Under the pieces are notes generated by a model that saw nothing but the letters and a program-made list of their open reading frames with translations, was not told the DNA's origin and did not search any database. From NCBI GenBank assembly GCA_022843465.1, contig JALHNO010000010.1:108265-172264 (forward strand): a stretch of DNA of 64,000 nucleotides, given 5' to 3'. A program made the translations under genes and the position numbers. The stretch is from Pseudomonadota bacterium (GTDB lineage Bacteria > Pseudomonadota > Gammaproteobacteria > Xanthomonadales > Ahniellaceae). This document shows positions 8,615 through 17,876 of the stretch, piece by piece (the stretch's first letter is position 1; each line of letters begins with the position of its first letter).

Positions 8615-9460
8615 ATGACGGCTGTACTCACTTCCCATATTTCCAGTGACAACCCGCGCGTGCTGGTAGTCGATGGGTCGAAAGTAGCGCGCAGGATGAT
8701 CGAGCAGGTGCTGAAGGCCGAGCTCCCGAATGCCACCCTGACCTCCTGCGAGACGGGTGCCGAAGCCAAGGCCGCGATGGAGACCGGGATTGTCGATCTG
8801 GTCACGACCGCCCTGCATCTGCCGGACATGGATGGCCTGGAGCTGGCCCGGCACGTGCGCGAGCATTCGCCGCAGGCCTACATCCCGATCATCGTGGTCT
8901 CGGGTTCGGTCAATGAGCGACTGGAGAGCCGCGGCCTTTCCGATGACGTCACCGATTATTTCGACAAGTCGCTGGGATTCAATGCGCTTGCCACGTTCAT
9001 TCGCGGCTATGTCAGCGAACAGGAGCGCGCGAGCGGTGCCGTGCTCTATGTCGAGGACAGTCGCGTGGTGGCGCTCGCCACCCGTCGCATGCTCGAGAAA
9101 TACGGTCTCAGCGTCACCCATGTGACCAGTGTCGAGGACGCCTTCGCCCTGCTCGATACCGCCAAGGCGCAAGGCCTTGGTGCAGGCGCCGATATCATCC
9201 TGACCGATGTCTATCTCAAGGGTGGCCTCACTGGCAAGGAACTGCTGGAAACCGTGCGCGGCCAGTACGGTTACAGCCGCGGCCAGTTGCCGATTCTGGT
9301 GATGACCGCGGACGACAATCCGCGCAACCAGACCGCCCTGATCCGTGCCGGTGCCAACGATCTGGTCAACAAGCCGGTCGAGGAAAAGATCCTCATCACC
9401 AAGCTGATGTTCCAGCTGCGTGTCTCCAAGCATGCGCGCGAGTTGCGCAACGCGCATTGA
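8615..9460 (+). CDS. Double-receiver response regulator, first receiver degenerate
   Basis: A 281-residue protein made of two receiver domains and no output domain. Receiver 1 (about 14-132) keeps Lys118, but its acidic pair is D20-G21 and the phospho-acceptor position before LHLPDMDG is Ala66, so it should not be phosphorylated. Receiver 2 (about 142-272) has the full set: E147-D148, D198 in LTDVYLKG, T231 and K253. This layout suggests a phosphorylated C-terminal domain with a regulatory pseudo-receiver. It begins 8 bases after ftsX, so it may be co-transcribed with the division genes. No histidine kinase is nearby. Confidence 0.88.
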   Translation: MTAVLTSHISSDNPRVLVVDGSKVARRMIEQVLKAELPNATLTSCETGAEAKAAMETGIVDLVTTALHLPDMDGLELARHVREHSPQAYIPIIVVSGSVNERLESRGLSDDVTDYFDKSLGFNALATFIRGYVSEQERASGAVLYVEDSRVVALATRRMLEKYGLSVTHVTSVEDAFALLDTAKAQGLGAGADIILTDVYLKGGLTGKELLETVRGQYGYSRGQLPILVMTADDNPRNQTALIRAGANDLVNKPVEEKILITKLMFQLRVSKHARELRNAH

Positions 9461-9526
9461 TGCGGGCCTGCCGGGAACGAGGGTCCCGATGGTTCCGCGC
9501 GCAATGGCGGCAGCGGATTCTTGAGC

Positions 9527-10264
9527 ATGGACACTGACCGCATCCGTCTGCACGATTCCTGGAAGCAGCGACTTGCAGCCCAGTTTGCCTCCGAAGGCAT
9601 GCAGCGGCTGCGTGCCTTCCTGCTGGCCGAGAAGGCTGCCGGCAAGCAGATCTTTCCGCCAGGCGCGCAGATCTTTGCCGCCCTCGACCGCACGCCGTTC
9701 GAAGCGGTCAAGGTGGTCATTCTGGGGCAGGATCCTTACCACGGGCCGGGTCAGGCACATGGTCTGTGCTTCTCGGTGCAGCCCGGAGTGGCTGCGCCGC
9801 CTTCACTGCAGAATATCTTCGCCGAGATCGAACGCGACCTCGGCCATCCACGGCCGTGCCATGGCTGTCTGCTCAGCTGGGCCGATCAGGGCGTGTTGCT
9901 GCTCAATGCCGTGCTCACTGTTGAAAGCGGGCGCGCGGGCGCGCATCAGGGCCGGGGCTGGGAGCCATTCACCGACGCGATCATCGATCTGCTCAATCGC
10001 GAGCGCGAGGGACTGGTCTTCCTGCTCTGGGGCAGTCATGCTCAGGCCAAGGGGCGGCTGATCGATGCGCGTCGCCACCATGTGCTGAAGGCGCCGCATC
10101 CGTCGCCGCTGTCGGCCTACCGGGGTTTCATCGGCTGCGGGCATTTTTCCGCGGCAAACCGCTTGCTGGAAGCGCGTGGTATCCCTGGCATCGACTGGCA
10201 GCTGCCGGCAACGATGACGCCCTCTGTACAGAAAGTTGACGATTTCGTCCCGGACCTGGGTTAG
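9527..10264 (+). CDS. ung: Uracil-DNA glycosylase, family 1
   Basis: A 245-residue enzyme that removes uracil from DNA as the first step of base-excision repair. It has the water-activating motif [18 protein letters not shown] and the DNA-intercalating motif [18 protein letters not shown], both intact, plus the [10 protein letters not shown] segment that binds the base. Start chosen at ATG 9527 rather than TTG 9521. The length is normal for the family. The downstream gene's probable transcription signals begin within its last 30 bases. Confidence 0.95.
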   Translation: MDTDRIRLHDSWKQRLAAQFASEGMQRLRAFLLAEKAAGKQIFPPGAQIFAALDRTPFEAVKVVILGQDPYHGPGQAHGLCFSVQPGVAAPPSLQNIFAEIERDLGHPRPCHGCLLSWADQGVLLLNAVLTVESGRAGAHQGRGWEPFTDAIIDLLNREREGLVFLLWGSHAQAKGRLIDARRHHVLKAPHPSPLSAYRGFIGCGHFSAANRLLEARGIPGIDWQLPATMTPSVQKVDDFVPDLG

Positions 10265-10281
10265 ACTCCGCGCACCTTGTT

Positions 10282-10472
10282 GGAAGGCCATGCCGAATGC
10301 CTTCCCAGGGGGAGTAGCTCCCGATGCCTGCGGTCAGTCTGCAGCATCGATCACAGGGTCGTCAGTACGGGGTTTCTCGATACGAGGCACTCCCGGTCCT
10401 GTGGGCAATGAATCCTTCATTGCGGGCGAGACCCTGTCGCCGTGGGCGACGGTCTCGTTTGCGTTTTTCGAG
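10282..10472 (+). promoter_or_regulatory. yybP-ykoY (manganese) riboswitch ahead of terC-family gene
   Basis: The leader carries the two most conserved blocks of this class: GGGGGAGTAGCTCCCG (10308-10323) and GGGCGAGACCCTGTCG (10424-10439). Between them lie GTCAGTCTGC and GGTCGTCAGTACGGGG-like segments. A perfect 7-bp hairpin (10282-10288 with 10299-10305) comes first. The 3' block GAGACC can also pair with GGTCTC at 10451-10456, an alternative helix next to the terminator that follows. The class senses Mn2+ and usually stands before Mn exporters and TerC/Alx proteins, as here. A covariance-model search was not possible. Confidence 0.75.
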
Positions 10473-10503
10473 GCCTGCCGCGTGCGACGTGGCGGGCTTT
10501 TTT
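10473..10503 (+). terminator. Intrinsic terminator between riboswitch and terC-family gene
   Basis: GCCTGCCGCG pairs with CGTGGCGGGC across a 5-base loop and is followed by TTTTTT. It lies 40 bases before the next start codon, in the right place for the riboswitch expression platform. I infer transcription attenuation that is relieved when manganese binds. Confidence 0.8.
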
Positions 10504-10543
10504 GTGCCCGCCGCGCCTCGGTTGTCCGCTCTGGGGATGTGCA

Positions 10544-11533
10544 ATGGAAACGCTCGGCGAATGGTGGATGTGGTTGGCTTTCTTCGGCTTCGTGGTCGCG
10601 GCCGTCGTAGTGGATCTGGTGGTGCTGCGCTCGCAGGGTGCGCACCGGGTGTCGGTGCGCGAGGCCACGGTCTGGTCGCTGATCTGGGTGCTGCTGGCCC
10701 TGCTGTTCTGCGTCGGACTCTGGTATTACCTTGATGGCAGTGCCGGTCGCGCGGTCGCAAATGAAGCCGCAACGCAGTTTCTCACCGGTTATCTGATCGA
10801 GAAGAGTCTTTCGGTCGACAACATCTTTGTCTTCCTGATGATCTTCACCTACTTCGCGGTGCCGCTGGAACAGCAGAAGCGGGTGATCATTCTGGGCGTC
10901 ATCGGCGCCATCGTGTTGCGCGCCATCATGATCCTGCTGGGCGCCGTGCTGATCGCCAAATTCCACTGGGTGCTGTACCTGTTTGGACTGTTTCTGCTGG
11001 TCACCGGCATCAAGATGCTGATCTTTGCCGACGCCGCCCCCGACCTTGAGCAGAATCCGGTGCTGCGCTGGATGCGATCGCACCTGCGCATCACCCCGGG
11101 CTTTCATTCCGACCGGTTCGCCGTTCAGATCGACGGCGTGCGCTGGTATACGCCGCTGTTTGCGGTGGTCGTGCTGATCGCGGTGACCGACATCATCTTT
11201 GCGGTGGATTCGATTCCGGCGATCTATGCGATCACCGAGGATCCGTTCCTGGTGATGACCGCCAATGTGTTTGCCATCCTCGGTCTGCGCGCCCTGTACT
11301 TCCTGCTCGCCGACATGAAAGAGCGCTTCCATCTGCTCAGTTATGGCTTGGCTCTGGTGCTGATCTTTGTCGGTACCAAGATGCTGCTGGTGCACTGGTT
11401 CCATGTACCGGCGTTCTGGTCGCTGGGTGTGGTCACCTCGATCCTGGTGCTGAGCATGGTGCTGAGCCTGGCGGTGCCGCCGCGGCGCCAGCCCAGCGAC
11501 GGTACCGGGCCGGATGACCAGGAGAACCTGTGA
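10544..11533 (+). CDS. TerC/Alx family membrane protein, probable Mn2+ exporter
   Basis: A 329-residue polytopic protein with about nine hydrophobic segments. It contains EKSLSVDNIFVFLMIF and its internal echo TDIIFAVDSIPAIYAIT, the paired acidic motifs of the TerC family. The Alx branch exports manganese in E. coli. The Mn-riboswitch and terminator immediately upstream support a metal-export role. GGGGA stands 8 bases before the ATG. The tail is hydrophilic (PPRRQPSDGTGPDDQ). Confidence 0.9.
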   Translation: METLGEWWMWLAFFGFVVAAVVVDLVVLRSQGAHRVSVREATVWSLIWVLLALLFCVGLWYYLDGSAGRAVANEAATQFLTGYLIEKSLSVDNIFVFLMIFTYFAVPLEQQKRVIILGVIGAIVLRAIMILLGAVLIAKFHWVLYLFGLFLLVTGIKMLIFADAAPDLEQNPVLRWMRSHLRITPGFHSDRFAVQIDGVRWYTPLFAVVVLIAVTDIIFAVDSIPAIYAITEDPFLVMTANVFAILGLRALYFLLADMKERFHLLSYGLALVLIFVGTKMLLVHWFHVPAFWSLGVVTSILVLSMVLSLAVPPRRQPSDGTGPDDQENL

Positions 11534-11683
11534 ACAGGCCCGGTGCCGAGACGGGCCTTGAGTCAGCGGACGCAGGACCGCTGGTTTTCGCAGGCTTGGA
11601 AGGCCGTGAACCGTGTGGCGGCGACGCTGCATCGGCTCGATCGGCAGCTTTCCAAGTCATTGAAAGAAAAGCGCTTGTTTATT

Positions 11684-11711
11684 GGAACTTCAGCCTCATT
11701 TAGCACTCTAA
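11684..11711 (+). promoter_or_regulatory. Sigma-E type promoter of rpoH
   Basis: GGAACTT (11684-11690), a 16-base spacer, then TCTAA (11707-11711) match the sigma-E consensus exactly in both boxes. The predicted start is near 11718, about 35 bases before the rpoH ATG. rpoH has a sigma-E promoter in E. coli, so envelope stress feeding into the heat-shock factor is expected. The -10 lies inside the CIRCE element. Confidence 0.75.
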
Positions 11712-11726
11712 CTGCCCGACTGCTAA
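11700..11726 (+). promoter_or_regulatory. CIRCE operator (HrcA site) at the rpoH promoter
   Basis: TTAGCACTC-N9-GACTGCTAA matches the CIRCE consensus TTAGCACTC-N9-GAGTGCTAA at 17 of 18 positions, with the exact 9-base spacer. HrcA normally binds this element upstream of groESL and dnaK. Here it covers the sigma-E -10 at 11707-11711. A possible housekeeping promoter, TTAGCA-N18-TAACAT (11700-11729), is also covered. HrcA binding would therefore block rpoH transcription; this is inference from position. Confidence 0.78.
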
Positions 11727-11752
11727 CATCTACCCATGAAAGGAGGGGTTTG

Positions 11753-12610
<858 letters not shown>

Positions 12611-12631
12611 TCGGTCTGTCGAGTGATTCGA

Positions 12632-12656
12632 GAACGGCCCGCACTGCGGGCCGTTC
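12632..12656. terminator. Bidirectional terminator between convergent rpoH and tdk
   Basis: A perfect 11-bp stem, GAACGGCCCGC with GCGGGCCGTTC, closed by a 3-base loop, lies between two convergent stop codons. The downstream T content is low (CCTGTTT), so it may be a weak intrinsic terminator in both directions. Confidence 0.65.
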
Positions 12657-12666
12657 CTGTTTGCGG

Positions 12667-13293
12667 CTATTCGCCCAGCGGCAGGATCTGCTGTTGCGTC
12701 TCGATCCGCGACTCGCCGGCAAAGATGCGCTTGAACTCGGCGCGGCTGACCGAGACATAGCGGTCATTGCCGCCGATCTCGACCTGGGCGCCCTGCTGCA
12801 GGGCGCGGCCATGCTCATCGACACGCACCACCATGGTCGCCTTGCGGCCGGTATGGCAGATCGTCTTGATCTCGGAGAACGAATCGGCCCAGGCCAGCAG
12901 ATACTGCGAGCCCTCAAACAACTCACCCAGAAAATCCGTGCGCAGCCCATAGGCCAGGGTCGGCACATCGAGCCGATCGACCACATCGGTCAGCTGCCAG
13001 ACCTGGGCCTTGCTGAGGAACTGCGCCTCGTCGACCAGCAGGCAGTGCAGGGCGCCCTGGGCGCCGATATCGGCCTTGACCAGGGCCAGCAGATCATCCT
13101 CGCGCTCGAAGATGCGCGCACGCGCCTTCAGACCGATTCGCGACTGCACCACACCAACCCCGTAACGATCATCGAGCCTGGGCGTAAGGATCAGGGTGCG
13201 CATGCCGCGCTCGTGATAATTGTGCGCGCTCTGCAGCAGGGTCGTGGTCTTGCCGGCATTCATTGCCGAGTAGTAGAAGTACAGCTTGGCCAT
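12667..13293 (-). CDS. tdk: Thymidine kinase, type II
   Basis: A 208-residue salvage enzyme that phosphorylates thymidine. The P-loop is SAMNAGKTT near residues 9-17, the catalytic Glu89 is in LLVDEAQFL, and [11 protein letters not shown] near 174-184 belongs to the lasso/nucleoside-binding part. The zinc site of the family seems degraded. Where relatives have two Cys-rich patches, this protein has ICHTG (Cys146 only) and VSVSRAEF without Cys or His. Start at 13293; the upstream frame has no similarity. It is convergent with rpoH and diverges from rep. Confidence 0.93.
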   Translation of the reverse strand: MAKLYFYYSAMNAGKTTTLLQSAHNYHERGMRTLILTPRLDDRYGVGVVQSRIGLKARARIFEREDDLLALVKADIGAQGALHCLLVDEAQFLSKAQVWQLTDVVDRLDVPTLAYGLRTDFLGELFEGSQYLLAWADSFSEIKTICHTGRKATMVVRVDEHGRALQQGAQVEIGGNDRYVSVSRAEFKRIFAGESRIETQQQILPLGE

Positions 13294-13402
13294 GGCGCGT
13301 TCGATCGAGTTCGGCAAGGCCCAGCGTAGCGCAAGCCTGCCAATGCGTCTCGGCCAGATTCGCGCTGGCCGCATTGTCGTGCGGGCCTCCGCGCCGACTC
13401 GC

Positions 13403-13408
13403 TAGAAT
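13403..13408 (+). promoter_or_regulatory. -10 element of rep
   Basis: TAGAAT in the context GCTAGAAT lies 29 bases before the GTG start of rep. No clear -35 is present at 16-18 bases. The same GCTAnAAT form recurs before several genes in this window. Confidence 0.4.
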
Positions 13409-13436
13409 GTGCGGCCCCACTGCGTCATGAGTTCCC

Positions 13437-15419
13437 GTGAGCCTCAATTCCGCCCAACGCCAGGCTGTTGCCGAAATTTCCTCGCCGCTGCTGGTGCTGG
13501 CGGGTGCGGGTTCGGGCAAGACCCGGGTGATCACCGAGAAGATCGCGCATCTGCTGAAGAGCGGTTACCAGGCTGAGCACATCTACGCGATCACCTTTAC
13601 CAACAAGGCGGCGCGCGAGATGCGCGAGCGGGTCGCCAAGCTGGTGTCGCGCGAGGCCGCCGAGCCGCTGACGGTGTGCACCTTCCATGCGCTCGGGCTC
13701 AAGCTATTGCAGATCGAGCATGCCGCGGCCGGACTCAGGCGCGGCTTCTCGGTGCTGGACGCCGACGATGCGCTCAACCTGTTCAAGGAACTGGCGCCCA
13801 AGGGTCTGAAGAACGATGCGCTGTTTGCATTGCGCAATCTGGTCGGCAAGGCCAAGGATGACGGTCTCTCGCCCGACGAGGCGATCAAGGCGGCACGCAG
13901 TCCGCGCGAGATGGAGGCGGCCTCGATCTATGCGATGTACCAGCGTCGGCTGAGCAATTTCAATGCGGTCGATTTCGACGATCTGATCTATCTGCCGGCG
14001 CGGATGCTGGAAGAGGATGCCGAGCTGCGCACGCGCTGGCAGGGCCGCATCCGCTATCTGCTGATGGACGAGTACCAGGACACCAATCGCGCCCAGTACC
14101 GGATGGTGCGTCATCTGGTCGGTCCACGTGGTGCCTTCACCGCGGTCGGTGATGACGATCAGTCGATCTATTCCTGGCGCGGCGCCAATCCGGAAAACCT
14201 CAACGATCTGGCGCGCGATTTTCCCAGCCTGAAAGTCGTAAAGCTGGAACAGAACTATCGCTGCAGCAGCCGCATCCTGCGCGCCGCCAATACCCTGATT
14301 GCCCACAATCCGCATCTGTTCGAGAAGAAGCTGTGGAGCGCGCATGCCGATGGTGACCCGATCCGGGTGCTGGCCTGTCGCGATGAGGAACACGAGGCGG
14401 AGCGTGCAGCGGCGGCCATTGCGCATCGGCAGGCGCAGACCAAGGCGCGCTGGCACGATTTCGCGATCCTCTACCGCGGCAATCATCAGGCGCGCGCGCT
14501 GGAAAAGGCGCTGCGCCTGGTCAGCGTGCCGTATCACGTCAGTGGCGGTACCGCGTTTTTCGAACGCGTCGAGATCAAGGACGTGCTGGCCTATCTGCGC
14601 CTGCTCTGCAACCCCGACGACGATTCGGCCTTTCTGCGCGCCGTGCAGGTGCCCAAGCGCGAGATCGGTACCACCACGCTGGAAAAACTCGCCCTGCTCG
14701 CCGGCAGCCAGCACATCAGTCTGCTGCGCGCAGCTGAGCGCATCGATGTGCAGAAGCAGCTGGCGTCCCGTCCCGGTGCGGCCCTGATGCAGTTTGCCGA
14801 GATGCTGGAGCGGTGGCGCCGTGCCGGTCAGTCGCTGGATGCCGGTGCCCTGGTCGCCCGCGTGATCGAGGAGTCGGGCTACGAATTGCATATCCAGGCC
14901 ACTGTGAAGGAGCCCTTGGCGGTTGCCTACCGCAAGGAAAACCTGCAGGAACTGGTGCAGTGGATGCGCGACAACGGCAAGGGTCGCGATGCCCTGGCCG
15001 ACTTGCAGGCCCAGCTCGCCCTGCTCTCGCACAGCGCGCGCGATGAACCCGGCAATGCGGTGCGGCTATCGACCCTGCATGCCGCCAAGGGACTGGAGTT
15101 CAATCATGTCTGGCTGGTCGGGCTTGAGGACGGCACCCTGCCGCATGAGGGCGGCATCAATGAGGGTCGCCTCGAAGAAGAACGCCGGCTGATGTACGTC
15201 GCGATCACCCGCGCCAAGGAAACCCTCACCATCAGCTACGCCGAACACAAGCGCAAGTTCGGCGATATCGAGCGGCAGAAGCCCAGCCGCTTCATCGACG
15301 AACTGCCCGCCGCCGAGATCGAACGCGAAGGCGATGACCCCGAACGCGACGCCGAACAACGCCGCGAACGCGCGGGTGCCCATCTGGCCAATCTGGCGGC
15401 GATGCTGGGCAAGTTGTAG
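13437..15419 (+). CDS. rep: ATP-dependent DNA helicase Rep (UvrD superfamily)
   Basis: A 660-residue superfamily 1A helicase, close in length to E. coli Rep (673). The start, MSLNSAQRQAV, matches Rep rather than UvrD. Motifs run in order: Walker A GAGSGKTR near residues 23-30, TFTNKAAREMRERV, motif II LLMDEYQDTN, motif III GDDDQSIYSWRGA, motif IV NYRCSSRILRAAN, motif V VRLSTLHAAKGLEFNHVWL and motif VI RRLMYVAITRAKETL. It translocates 3'-5' and helps replication forks pass proteins on DNA. The start is GTG; an ATG 10 bases upstream is out of frame. Confidence 0.93.
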   Translation: MSLNSAQRQAVAEISSPLLVLAGAGSGKTRVITEKIAHLLKSGYQAEHIYAITFTNKAAREMRERVAKLVSREAAEPLTVCTFHALGLKLLQIEHAAAGLRRGFSVLDADDALNLFKELAPKGLKNDALFALRNLVGKAKDDGLSPDEAIKAARSPREMEAASIYAMYQRRLSNFNAVDFDDLIYLPARMLEEDAELRTRWQGRIRYLLMDEYQDTNRAQYRMVRHLVGPRGAFTAVGDDDQSIYSWRGANPENLNDLARDFPSLKVVKLEQNYRCSSRILRAANTLIAHNPHLFEKKLWSAHADGDPIRVLACRDEEHEAERAAAAIAHRQAQTKARWHDFAILYRGNHQARALEKALRLVSVPYHVSGGTAFFERVEIKDVLAYLRLLCNPDDDSAFLRAVQVPKREIGTTTLEKLALLAGSQHISLLRAAERIDVQKQLASRPGAALMQFAEMLERWRRAGQSLDAGALVARVIEESGYELHIQATVKEPLAVAYRKENLQELVQWMRDNGKGRDALADLQAQLALLSHSARDEPGNAVRLSTLHAAKGLEFNHVWLVGLEDGTLPHEGGINEGRLEEERRLMYVAITRAKETLTISYAEHKRKFGDIERQKPSRFIDELPAAEIEREGDDPERDAEQRRERAGAHLANLAAMLGKL

Positions 15420-15440
15420 GCAACGCCTGGCCGCGTTGCC
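15419..15440. terminator. Hairpin between convergent rep and S9 peptidase genes
   Basis: GGCAACGC pairs perfectly with GCGTTGCC across a 6-base loop, starting on the last base of the rep stop codon. No T-run follows on the + strand. It is a plausible end for either transcript. Confidence 0.5.
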
Positions 15441-15450
15441 GGTTTCCGCC

Positions 15451-17739
15451 CTACTGCTTCAACTTCCGATCAAAGAAATCCACCAGCGCATTGTAGGCGT
15501 GCTTCTTCATCCACGGCAGCGAGATGCCGTGCTTGCCGCCCGGATAGGTCATCAACTCGAACTGGGTGCCTTGTTCCTGCAGGGCGCTCATCAGCTTGGT
15601 CGAGTGGGTGAACAGCACATTGTCATCGGCCATGCCGTGGATCAGCAGCAGCGGTGATTTCAGGCCCTCAAGATGGGCGAACACCGCGCTCTGCACATAG
15701 CCCTCCGCGTTGGCGGCTGGATGATCCATATACCGCTCGGTGTAGTGGGTGTCGTACAGACGCCAGTCGGTGACCGGGGCGCCGGAGACGCCCGCGGCGA
15801 TCTGGTCCGAGGCCTTGGCGAGCAGCATCAGGGTCATGTAGCCGCCATAGCTCCAGCCGAATACGCCGATGCGGTCAGCGCGCACATAGGGCTGAGTCTT
15901 CAGCCACTTCACGCCTTCGAGCTGGTCTTCGACTTCGGGTCCACCCATGTTGCGGAACAGCGCTTCCTCGAACGCCTTGCCACGACGATCGCTGCCGCGG
16001 TTGTCGAGGGTGAACACGATATAGCCACGGCGTGCCATCACCTGTACCAGGGGATCGTCCCAGGCCTTCTGTACACGCTGCACATGGGGGCCGCCGTAGA
16101 CATAGATCATCACCGGGTATTGTTTCTCCGGATCGAAATCACGGGGCTTGGTCAGCCGGTAGTAGAGCTTCTGCTCGCGCGCACCAACGATGCTGCCGAA
16201 CTCGGGCGCCGCGTGATCTTCGTAGTAAGGCCAGTAGGGATGGCCCTCCTGCAGACGGTTGGCTTCGAGGATGGCCAGTTCCTGGCCATTGGCATCATGC
16301 AGGCGTACCGCGGGCGGCGCCGAGGGGCTGCTCCAGCTGTCGATATAGACGTCGGCGCTCTTGGCAAAACGCACAGCGTGGATGCCCTCGCCGACACTCA
16401 GCTGACGGGTCTCGTTCGAGGGCGTCGACAGCGTGGTGGCATAGACCTGGCGCTGCAGCGGATCGTCGCCGCCGGAGGCGAAGAAGATATGGTCGGCATC
16501 GAGCGCGACCGCCAGCAGTTCATCCACGACCCAGCCCTCTGGCGTCAGCGCATGGCGCAGGCTGCCATCGCTGCCGTACAGGTACAGGCGCTTGTAGCCA
16601 TCGCGCTCGCTCTGCCAGATGAAGCCGGAACCATCCTTCAGAAAATGCAGTTCATCGTGCAGATTGACCCAGGTCGCACTGGTTTCGCTGAGCAGGTTGC
16701 TGATGATGCCCTCGGCACGATGCCAGAGGCGCAGGTCGAGGCGACGCTGGTCGCGGCTCTGTACCTGGAAGCTGAGTGCGCTGCCGTCGGCATTCCAGTC
16801 GACCCGGGCCAGGTAGATGTCGCGGTCCTTGCCGAGATCCACCCACTTCACCGCGACGCTGGCCGGCATCGGCACCGCAATGCCGCCACTGGCCGCGAGC
16901 TCGGCGGGCAGGGCGGTGGTCATGTCGATCACGCCCAGGCGGATTTCAACGTTGCGTTCGCCGGCCGCCGGATAGCGTTGCTCGACGACTTCGGTACTCT
17001 CGGCGTTGATCTCGAAGCGACGCTGCACTGGCACCGGACCTTCATCGACGCGGGTAAATGCGATGGCGGTGTCATCGGGCGACCACCAGTAACCGGTGTC
17101 ACGGCCCATTTCTTCCTGCGCCATGAACTCGGCCTGGCCATTGCTGATCAGGCCGCCGCCATCGCCGGTCAGTTGCAGGGTGCGGTCGCTGGCCAGTTCG
17201 ATCGCCCAGAGATTCTGGTTGCGCACGAAGGCAACATAGCGACCGCCTGGCGACACCTTGGCATCGGTGGCGAAGCCGAGCTCACGATGGCTGAGCTTGC
17301 GCACCGCCTCGGCGCCTTCCTTGCCGAGGTCGTAGAGGAACAACTCGCCATTGAGCGGAAACAGCAGTTGTTTGCCGTCCGGAGAAAAATCGTATTCGAG
17401 GATGCCCTTGAGGCTGGCGGTGCGGGCACGTTCGCGGCGTGCTTTTTCTGCGTCCGACAGCGCTTCTTCGCCAGGCAGCAGGACCTTGGAGTCGACCAGC
17501 AGACGGGTTTCCTTGCCGGCGATGCGGTATTCCCAGAGATCCAGCTGGTACTGGTCGCTGGATTTGCCGCGCAAAAAGGTGACCCGCGTGCCGTCGGGCG
17601 AAACCTTCAGACCCATCGGCGTCGGGCCGGCGAGGGCGGGCGCATCATAGATGCGATCGATGGTCAGTTCGGCGGCCAGGCTCATGGGCGTGTGCGATAC
17701 CAAGGCGGAAGCAAGGAGTAGGGCAGTCAGCGGGCGCAT
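15451..17739 (-). CDS. S9 family prolyl dipeptidyl-peptidase (DPP IV type)
   Basis: A 762-residue secreted serine peptidase that would cut X-Pro dipeptides from peptide N-termini in the periplasm. Residues 1-22 form a signal peptide (cleavage after SLA). A beta-propeller of about 500 residues follows. It includes the double-Glu motif MAQEEMGRDTGYWWSPD that holds the substrate amino end in DPP IV. The C-terminal alpha/beta-hydrolase domain has Ser630 in GWSYGGY, Asp in HGMADDNV and His in GGKHG. Length and both domains are complete. It is convergent with rep and diverges from the acid phosphatase. Confidence 0.92.
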   Translation of the reverse strand: MRPLTALLLASALVSHTPMSLAAELTIDRIYDAPALAGPTPMGLKVSPDGTRVTFLRGKSSDQYQLDLWEYRIAGKETRLLVDSKVLLPGEEALSDAEKARRERARTASLKGILEYDFSPDGKQLLFPLNGELFLYDLGKEGAEAVRKLSHRELGFATDAKVSPGGRYVAFVRNQNLWAIELASDRTLQLTGDGGGLISNGQAEFMAQEEMGRDTGYWWSPDDTAIAFTRVDEGPVPVQRRFEINAESTEVVEQRYPAAGERNVEIRLGVIDMTTALPAELAASGGIAVPMPASVAVKWVDLGKDRDIYLARVDWNADGSALSFQVQSRDQRRLDLRLWHRAEGIISNLLSETSATWVNLHDELHFLKDGSGFIWQSERDGYKRLYLYGSDGSLRHALTPEGWVVDELLAVALDADHIFFASGGDDPLQRQVYATTLSTPSNETRQLSVGEGIHAVRFAKSADVYIDSWSSPSAPPAVRLHDANGQELAILEANRLQEGHPYWPYYEDHAAPEFGSIVGAREQKLYYRLTKPRDFDPEKQYPVMIYVYGGPHVQRVQKAWDDPLVQVMARRGYIVFTLDNRGSDRRGKAFEEALFRNMGGPEVEDQLEGVKWLKTQPYVRADRIGVFGWSYGGYMTLMLLAKASDQIAAGVSGAPVTDWRLYDTHYTERYMDHPAANAEGYVQSAVFAHLEGLKSPLLLIHGMADDNVLFTHSTKLMSALQEQGTQFELMTYPGGKHGISLPWMKKHAYNALVDFFDRKLKQ

Positions 17740-17843
17740 GCACGATTCCGAAGCAGCGACAGGGGCTGGGAGTGTAATCGCAGCGGTGGCACCGTGTCCG
17801 GGCCTGGATTGCGACTTGCCGGGCGCTCTGCGCGCGCAGGCGC

Positions 17844-17849
17844 TAAAAT
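17844..17849 (+). promoter_or_regulatory. -10 element of the acid phosphatase-pyrF pair
   Basis: TAAAAT in the context GCTAAAAT lies 28 bases before the ATG. TTGCCG upstream is 21 bases away, too far for a standard pair. It resembles the other GCTAnAAT boxes of this window. Confidence 0.35.
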
Positions 17850-17876
17850 GCGGAAGGAACCGAGGGAGTCTGGATC

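Noticed and set aside
11534..11683. Heat-shock (sigma-32) promoter before rpoH
   Set aside because: CATTGAAA near 11658 resembles a -35, but no CCCCATnT-type -10 follows at the right distance.
15673..17721. A 682-codon open frame antisense to the S9 peptidase
   Set aside because: It is a shadow of the peptidase codons; all motifs are on the other strand. The same applies to the long antisense frames over the kinase (34463-36013) and over rlpA/dacC (46143-47657).
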